10,503 nucleotides of DNA from the NCBI GenBank assembly GCA_005882235.1, contig VBCT01000068.1:1-10503 (forward strand), read 5' to 3'. A model generated the notes under the pieces. It worked only from the letters and a program-made list of their open reading frames with translations. It ran no database searches and was not told the origin of the DNA. Shown here piece by piece: positions 6,671 through 10,503 of this stretch. The DNA is from Betaproteobacteria bacterium. GTDB lineage: Bacteria; Pseudomonadota; Gammaproteobacteria; Burkholderiales; SG8-39. Position 1 is the first letter of the stretch; the number at the start of each line of letters is the position of its first letter. Position numbers and translations under genes: made by a program.

Positions 6671-7540
6671 ATGTCTGCTTTCAACACCATCGCGTTGATC
6701 GGTCGCTACCATTCCCCGGATGTGGCAACGGCGCTCGTGACGATGGGCGAGTACCTGCGCAGGCAAGGGCGTGCGGTGCTGGTGGAAAAGGAAACCGCGG
6801 CCACCAACCTCGTCAGCGGCTTTCCCATAGCCGACTACGATGAAATCGGCGCGCGCGCCGACCTGGTCGTGGTGCAGGGAGGCGATGGAAGCATGCTCAA
6901 CGCCGCACGAAACCTGGCGGCTCACCACGTGCCGCTCGTGGGCGTCAACCAGGGCCGCCTCGGATTCATGACCGACATCGCATCGCCCCACATGCTCGAC
7001 GCCATGGCCGACATTCTCGCCGGCCGCCACGCGATCGAGGAGCGAACCATGCTCGCGGCCGAGGTGCGCCGCGACGGCGCGGTCACGCTTGCGACCCTCG
7101 CTCTCAACGACGCGGTGGTGAACAAGGGATCTGTCGGTCGGCTGATCGAATTCGTGGTAAACATCGACGGCGAGTTCGTCTATGACCTGCGGGCCGACGG
7201 CCTGATCGTGGCGACGCCCACCGGGTCGACCGCCTACGCGCTTTCATCGGACGGGCCGATACTGCAACCGAGCGTACCCGGGTTCGCTTTGGTGCCGATC
7301 TGCCCGCACACTCTGTCGAACAGGCCGATCATGGTAAGCGACCGCACCGTGATCGAAATCTCCCTGAAGCGCTCGATCGATGCGCGGCTTCATTTCGACG
7401 GGCAACTGCAATGCGATCTTCAGGAGGGCGACCGCGTCTTCATCCGGCGCGCGGAGCATACCGTCAAGTTCGTCCACCCTCCAGGTTACAGCTACTTCGC
7501 GATGCTGCGTCAGAAGCTGCACTGGAGCGAAGTGCTCTAG
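6671..7540 (+). CDS. nadK: NAD kinase (ATP/polyphosphate NAD 2'-phosphotransferase)
   Basis: 289 residues, usual for bacterial NadK. It phosphorylates NAD+ on the 2' hydroxyl of the adenosine ribose to make NADP+ in the cytoplasm. The catalytic motif GGDGS is at 70-74 (Asp72 as the likely base), in LVVVQGGDGSMLNAAR. NQGRLGFMTD (93-102) and LNDAVVNKG (145-153, the N-E/D substrate motif with Asp) follow. The glycine-rich ATPTGSTAYALSSDGP (181-196) and the late HFDGQ (241-245) complete the set of family motifs. The start at 6671 gives a normal N-terminus (MSAFNTIALIGRY). No Shine-Dalgarno is visible before it, and only 34 bases separate it from divergent hrcA. It is followed after six bases by recN, so the two form an operon. 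Confidence 0.97.
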   Translation: MSAFNTIALIGRYHSPDVATALVTMGEYLRRQGRAVLVEKETAATNLVSGFPIADYDEIGARADLVVVQGGDGSMLNAARNLAAHHVPLVGVNQGRLGFMTDIASPHMLDAMADILAGRHAIEERTMLAAEVRRDGAVTLATLALNDAVVNKGSVGRLIEFVVNIDGEFVYDLRADGLIVATPTGSTAYALSSDGPILQPSVPGFALVPICPHTLSNRPIMVSDRTVIEISLKRSIDARLHFDGQLQCDLQEGDRVFIRRAEHTVKFVHPPGYSYFAMLRQKLHWSEVL

Positions 7541-7546
7541 CTTCGA

Positions 7547-9208
7547 ATGCTTTTGCATCTGTCCATTCGGGACTTCGCGATCGTCGATCGTCTGGAACTC
7601 GAGTTTCGGCCGGGTTTCACGGCCCTCACGGGTGAAACCGGTGCCGGAAAATCAATCCTGATCGACGCCCTGTCGTTGACGCTCGGCGATCGCGCGGGAA
7701 GCGAACAGGTGCGCTCCGGGGCCGAACGCGCCGACGTGACCGCGGAATTCGCCATCGATTCGCTGCCCGGGATCGCGGACTGGTTGCACGAGCAAGCGCT
7801 CGAGGGCGATCCGAACCGGTTGCTATTGCGCCGCGTAGTGGACGCAAACGGGCGCTCGCGCGCATTCGTCAACGGCCACGCTGCGACAATCAACCAGATG
7901 CGCGAGGCCGGAGATCGGCTCGTCGACATCCACGGCCAGCATGCGCACCAGTCGCTTCTCAGGCCCGAGGCCCAGCGCCTGGTACTCGACGCGCACGCCG
8001 GGCTTGCTTCGCTCGCCCAGGAAACGGCTGGCGCTCATCGCGAATGGCAAAGACTTCGCAGTGCGAGACTCGACCACGAGAAAAATAGGGCGGCACGCGA
8101 TGCGGAACGCGAGCAGCTCGATTGGCAGCTCGAAGAGCTGTCGCGGCTGGCGCTTGCACCCGGCGAATGGGAGACGATCCAGTCGGAGCACGGACGCCTT
8201 GCCCACGCAGCGACCCTTATGGAGGGCGTGCGGGACGCGATCGACTCGCTTTCCGAGTCGGAGAACGCCGCGCTCGGCGCGCTGTCTGGAGTGCTTTCAC
8301 GGCTGCGCCCGCTCACCGAATTCGATGGATTGCTGCGCGATACCATTGCCGTGCTCGAATCGGGCGAAGCACAGTTGCGCGAAGCCGCCTATGCGCTGAG
8401 ACATTACGCCGATCGCATCGAGCTCGATCCGAAGCGCCTACAAGAGGTCGAGCAGCGCCTCGAAGCGGTGCACAATGCAGCCCGCAAGTTTCGCGCTCGG
8501 CCGGAGGCGCTGCCCGAGCTTCTGGCTTCACTTCGGGTACGGCTGAAGGATCTGGAAATGACCGCGGATCTCGAAGCCCTCGCCCTCCAGGAGCAGGCTG
8601 CGCGCTCACGCTACGACGAGCTTGCGGCACGGCTCTCGGCCGAGCGCAACAAGGCCGCGACGAGACTCGGCCGCGAGGTGAACGCCGCGATGAAGGAACT
8701 CGCGATGTCCGGCGGGCGGTTCGAGGTGGAACTGCGTTCGCTCTTGCCTGACGGCAGCGTCGCGGGAAACGAACAGGTCGAGTTTCTGGTGGCGACCAAC
8801 CCGGGCGCCGAGCCGCGCGCTCTCGCCAAAGTGGCTTCCGGAGGGGAACTGTCCCGCATCAGCCTCGCGATTCAGGTGATCACGAGCCGGGCGGCCGCGG
8901 TGCCTACGCTGATTTTCGACGAGGTCGACGCGGGGATTGGCGGAGCCGTTGCCGAAGTCGTTGGCAAGAAGCTGAAAACCTTGGGTGGGGAGCGTCAAGT
9001 GTTGTGCGTCACCCATCTTCCACAGGTGGCCGCCCAGGCCCGCGAGCAGTGGTCGGTGTCGAAGGCTTCCGAAAGCGGCAGCGCTCGGAGCCGGGTCGCG
9101 GTGCTCGACCAGAAATCACGCATCGAGGAAATCGCGCGCATGCTGGGTGGGGTCGCGATCACTGCGACGACGCGCAAGCACGCGGCGGAGATGCTCGGCT
9201 TGCGGTAA
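7547..9208 (+). CDS. recN: DNA repair protein RecN (SMC-like ATPase)
   Basis: 553 residues, full length. RecN is an SMC-family ATPase recruited to double-strand breaks to hold DNA ends or sister chromatids together for RecA-dependent repair. Walker A GETGAGKS is at 29-36. A long helical coiled-coil arm with a central turn spans roughly 150-380. The ABC signature VASGGELSR (429-437), Walker B TLIFDEVDAG (454-463) and the CVTHLPQVA switch His region (from 487) lie near the C-terminus. The start at 7547 gives the family N-terminus MLLHLSIRDFAIVD. It has no strong Shine-Dalgarno and lies six bases after the nadK stop, so it probably depends on translational coupling. No LexA-type CTG-N10-CAG box was recognised upstream of nadK-recN, unlike the SOS-controlled E. 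coli gene. Confidence 0.97.
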   Translation: MLLHLSIRDFAIVDRLELEFRPGFTALTGETGAGKSILIDALSLTLGDRAGSEQVRSGAERADVTAEFAIDSLPGIADWLHEQALEGDPNRLLLRRVVDANGRSRAFVNGHAATINQMREAGDRLVDIHGQHAHQSLLRPEAQRLVLDAHAGLASLAQETAGAHREWQRLRSARLDHEKNRAARDAEREQLDWQLEELSRLALAPGEWETIQSEHGRLAHAATLMEGVRDAIDSLSESENAALGALSGVLSRLRPLTEFDGLLRDTIAVLESGEAQLREAAYALRHYADRIELDPKRLQEVEQRLEAVHNAARKFRARPEALPELLASLRVRLKDLEMTADLEALALQEQAARSRYDELAARLSAERNKAATRLGREVNAAMKELAMSGGRFEVELRSLLPDGSVAGNEQVEFLVATNPGAEPRALAKVASGGELSRISLAIQVITSRAAAVPTLIFDEVDAGIGGAVAEVVGKKLKTLGGERQVLCVTHLPQVAAQAREQWSVSKASESGSARSRVAVLDQKSRIEEIARMLGGVAITATTRKHAAEMLGLR

Positions 9209-9250
9209 TATTTGCGGGTCAGTTGATTTCGTCTGGCCCAGGAGGCAGGG

Positions 9251-9619
9251 ATGAACGCGGCAAATCGTCAGGCAGGCCTAAGCCAAATCGTTCTGCTCGT
9301 CGTGATCGCGGTCGCTCTCACGGCGGCGTATGTTGCGATCTACCTCTACACCGGGGGCGAGAAAGACATGCTGACCGTCGAGACCCGTGGCGTGGGAATG
9401 ATCTCCGCGCTTTCGACGTACAAGCGCGAGAGCGGTGCCTATCCAGAGACCCTGGACAAGCTCGTACCCAAGTACGTTTCGGCGGTGAGCAAGTGCCCGG
9501 GCGGCGCGCCCATGGGCTACCTTGTCTCGAGCGGTGAGTACGTGATTTCCTGCCCGAGCGTGGTCTTCAAATCCATGCCGTACAGCTACGATTCGCGGTC
9601 GAAGCGTTGGCGCGGTTGA
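9251..9619 (+). CDS. Small pseudopilin-like (GspG-like) single-span membrane protein
   Basis: 122 residues with a strong ribosome binding site (GGAGG five bases before ATG). Residues 9-32 (GLSQIVLLVVIAVALTA onward) form one hydrophobic helix. This lines up with the type III signal of type IV pilins and pseudopilins (G-FTLIELLVVIAI): Gly9 would be the -1 position and Leu10 the first mature residue. Val14 stands where Glu+5 is normally found. The C-terminal part contains MISALSTYKRESGAYPETLDKL (50-71), which resembles the conserved helix and 'YP-x-L-x-L' turn of GspG-type major pseudopilins. Cys82 and Cys101 could form a disulfide in the periplasm. It lies alone between recN and tRNA-Val with no secretion or pilus genes visible. 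I infer an orphan pseudopilin-fold protein whose partner and function are unknown. It could instead be a plain inner-membrane-anchored periplasmic protein. Confidence 0.7.
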   Translation: MNAANRQAGLSQIVLLVVIAVALTAAYVAIYLYTGGEKDMLTVETRGVGMISALSTYKRESGAYPETLDKLVPKYVSAVSKCPGGAPMGYLVSSGEYVISCPSVVFKSMPYSYDSRSKRWRG

Positions 9620-9644
9620 CTTTTGCCCGTACTGCTCCATGGGT

Positions 9645-9673
9645 TTGTGCGGGTGGGGGCATTCGGCTAGAAT
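9645..9673 (+). promoter_or_regulatory. Sigma-70 promoter for tRNA-Val
   Basis: TTGTGC (9645-9650) and TAGAAT (9668-9673) are separated by exactly 17 bases. The predicted start is near 9680, about six bases before the mature tRNA. The GC-rich stretch CCGGCAC just after the -10 resembles the discriminator of stringently controlled stable-RNA promoters (inference from known rRNA/tRNA promoters). Confidence 0.65.
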
Positions 9674-9685
9674 CCGGCACTTCTC

Positions 9686-9762
9686 AGGCGCGTAGCTCAG
9701 TTGGCTAGAGCGCATCCTTGACATGGATGAGGTCGTTGGTTCGATTCCAATCGCGCCTACCA
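9686..9762 (+). tRNA. tRNA-Val (anticodon GAC)
   Basis: 77 bases with a complete cloverleaf. The 7-bp acceptor AGGCGCG/CGCGCCU is formed by 9686-9692 with 9752-9758. The D stem is GCUC/GAGC, and the anticodon stem is CAUCC/GGAUG around loop UUGACAU, with anticodon GAC at 9720-9722. The T arm is GUUGG-UUCGAUU-CCAAU. The discriminator is A9759 and CCA is encoded (9760-9762). It decodes GUC and GUU. It has its own promoter, and thrS lies 101 bases downstream with a hairpin leader between them. Confidence 0.97.
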
Positions 9763-9768
9763 ACTGTA

Positions 9769-9800
9769 GTTAAATTCGGCGGCATGACCGCCGCTTTAAC
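9769..9800 (+). other. Leader hairpin 1 between tRNA-Val and thrS
   Basis: GTTAAA (9769-9774) pairs with TTTAAC (9795-9800), and CGGCGG (9777-9782) pairs with CCGCCG (9788-9793). An internal loop (TT against C) separates them, and CATGA forms the terminal loop. No T-run follows, so it is not itself a terminator. Its 3' arm (9789-9797) can pair instead with 9822-9830 inside the following terminator. Confidence 0.65.
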
Positions 9801-9801
9801 T

Positions 9802-9852
9802 CCGCGCGTTGGAACGCACGCAAAGCGGCGTTCAACGCGCGGTTTTGCTTTT
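9802..9852 (+). terminator. Strong intrinsic terminator just upstream of thrS
   Basis: CCGCGCGTTG (9802-9811) pairs with 9833-9842 for 10 bp, and AACGC (9813-9817) pairs with GCGTT (9828-9832). CGC (9819-9821) pairs with GCG (9825-9827) around an AAA loop. That makes 18 bp with bulged G9812 and A9818. The tract TTTTGCTTTT follows at 9843-9852. This is a convincing Rho-independent terminator. It may end the tRNA-Val transcript, act as an attenuator of thrS, or both: the thrS start codon is only 11 bases beyond the T-tract. Confidence 0.8.
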
Positions 9853-9863
9853 CTGATGGGCGT

Positions 9864-10503
9864 ATGCCGAATATCCGCCTTCCTGACGGTTCGATAAAGA
9901 GCTTTTCCGGCCCGGTCACCGTTGCCGAGGTCGCGCAGGCGATCGGACCGGGACTGGCGCGTGCCGCGCTCGCAGGCAGAGTGGATGGCAAGCTCGTCGA
10001 CACCTCGCATCGAATCGACCGCGATGCTGAAGTGTCGATCATCACCGAGCGCGACCGGGAGGGAGTCGAGATCCTGCGGCACTCCACTGCGCACCTGCTC
10101 GCCTACGCCGTGAAGGACCTGTTTCCCGAAGCGCAAGTGACCATAGGGCCGGTCGTGGAAAACGGCTTCTATTACGATTTTTCGTTCGAGAGACCGTTTA
10201 CGCCGGAAGATCTCGATGCCATCGAAAGGCGCATGGCGGAACTGGCGAAAAAGGACTTCCCGGTGACGCGCGAGGTCTGGTCGCGCGACAAGGCGGTTCA
10301 ATACTTCAAATCCATCGGCGAGCGCTACAAGGCAGAGATCGTCGCCTCGATTCCCGCGGACGAAGAGGTCTCGCTGTACCGGGAAGGAGACTTCATCGAT
10401 TTGTGCCGCGGCCCGCACGTTCCCTCCACGGGCAAGCTCAAGGTATTCAAGCTGATGAAGGTCGCCGGTGCTTACTGGCGCGGAGATTCCAAGAACGAAA
10501 TGC
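9864..10503 (+). CDS. thrS: Threonyl-tRNA synthetase (partial, N-terminal third)
   Basis: The first 213 codons of a protein that is about 640 residues in E. coli, cut by the right edge. It charges tRNA-Thr with threonine. The TGS domain is at 1-61 (MPNIRLPDGSIKSF onward). The second additional (editing) domain follows, with the zinc-like editing site motif HSTAH (His73, His77), then GPVVENGFYYDF (95-106). The DLCRGPHVPSTG segment carries Cys181 and His185, which complete the editing pocket that hydrolyses Ser-tRNA-Thr. The catalytic core and anticodon-binding domain lie outside the window. The start at 9864 fits the family N-terminus, but the upstream sequence (GATGGGCGT) has only a poor Shine-Dalgarno. 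No separate promoter fits between the strong terminator and the start codon. In Betaproteobacteria infC-rpmI-rplT usually follow. Confidence 0.96.
   Translation, partial: MPNIRLPDGSIKSFSGPVTVAEVAQAIGPGLARAALAGRVDGKLVDTSHRIDRDAEVSIITERDREGVEILRHSTAHLLAYAVKDLFPEAQVTIGPVVENGFYYDFSFERPFTPEDLDAIERRMAELAKKDFPVTREVWSRDKAVQYFKSIGERYKAEIVASIPADEEVSLYREGDFIDLCRGPHVPSTGKLKVFKLMKVAGAYWRGDSKNEM

Noticed and set aside
6637..6690. N-terminal extension of HrcA to 6690
   Set aside because: It would overlap the divergent nadK start. HrcA proteins begin at the MLDxRA motif, which is at 6636.
7541..7546. LexA/SOS box expected for recN
   Set aside because: There are only six bases between nadK and recN, and no CTG-N10-CAG palindrome was recognised there or in the hrcA/nadK gap. 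SOS control, if any, is not visible here.
8285..8300. GAGTGCTTT resembling a CIRCE half-site
   Set aside because: It lies inside recN and has no partner TTAGCACTC at nine bases, so it is a chance match.

Overview
This is a GC-rich, densely coding chromosomal segment. Gene content and order (hrcA-hemH-grpE-dnaK-dnaJ facing divergent nadK-recN, then tRNA-Val-thrS) match what is usual in Betaproteobacteria, and the protein sequences look betaproteobacterial. I cannot name a genus. I see no insertion sequence, CRISPR array, phage gene or other mobile DNA. No gap between genes exceeds about 125 bases.

Minus-strand block (1-6636). In transcription order it holds hrcA (heat-shock repressor), hemH (ferrochelatase), grpE (nucleotide exchange factor), dnaK (Hsp70) and dnaJ (Hsp40). 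After a gap of about 120 bases comes the N-terminal third of a periplasmic branched-chain-amino-acid-type binding protein, cut by the left edge. A convincing sigma-32 heat-shock promoter lies between hemH and grpE. Its -35 box overlaps the hemH stop codon, so grpE-dnaK-dnaJ can be induced separately from hrcA-hemH. No CIRCE operator for HrcA was found. Two GC-rich hairpins lie between dnaK and dnaJ and may set the DnaK:DnaJ ratio.

Plus-strand block (6671-10503). nadK (NAD kinase) is followed six bases later by recN (double-strand-break repair). Next is a small single-membrane-span protein whose N-terminus aligns with a type IV pilin/pseudopilin signal but lacks the conserved Glu+5. Then comes tRNA-Val(GAC) with its own promoter, and the first third of thrS (threonyl-tRNA synthetase), cut by the right edge.

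The most interesting non-coding structure is the 101-base leader between tRNA-Val and thrS. It contains an upstream hairpin, a strong intrinsic terminator ending 11 bases before the thrS start codon, and a perfect 9-bp alternative pairing that would break both. This has the architecture of a transcription attenuator, or of a tRNA terminator that thrS transcription must read through. Otherwise the window is ordinary housekeeping sequence.
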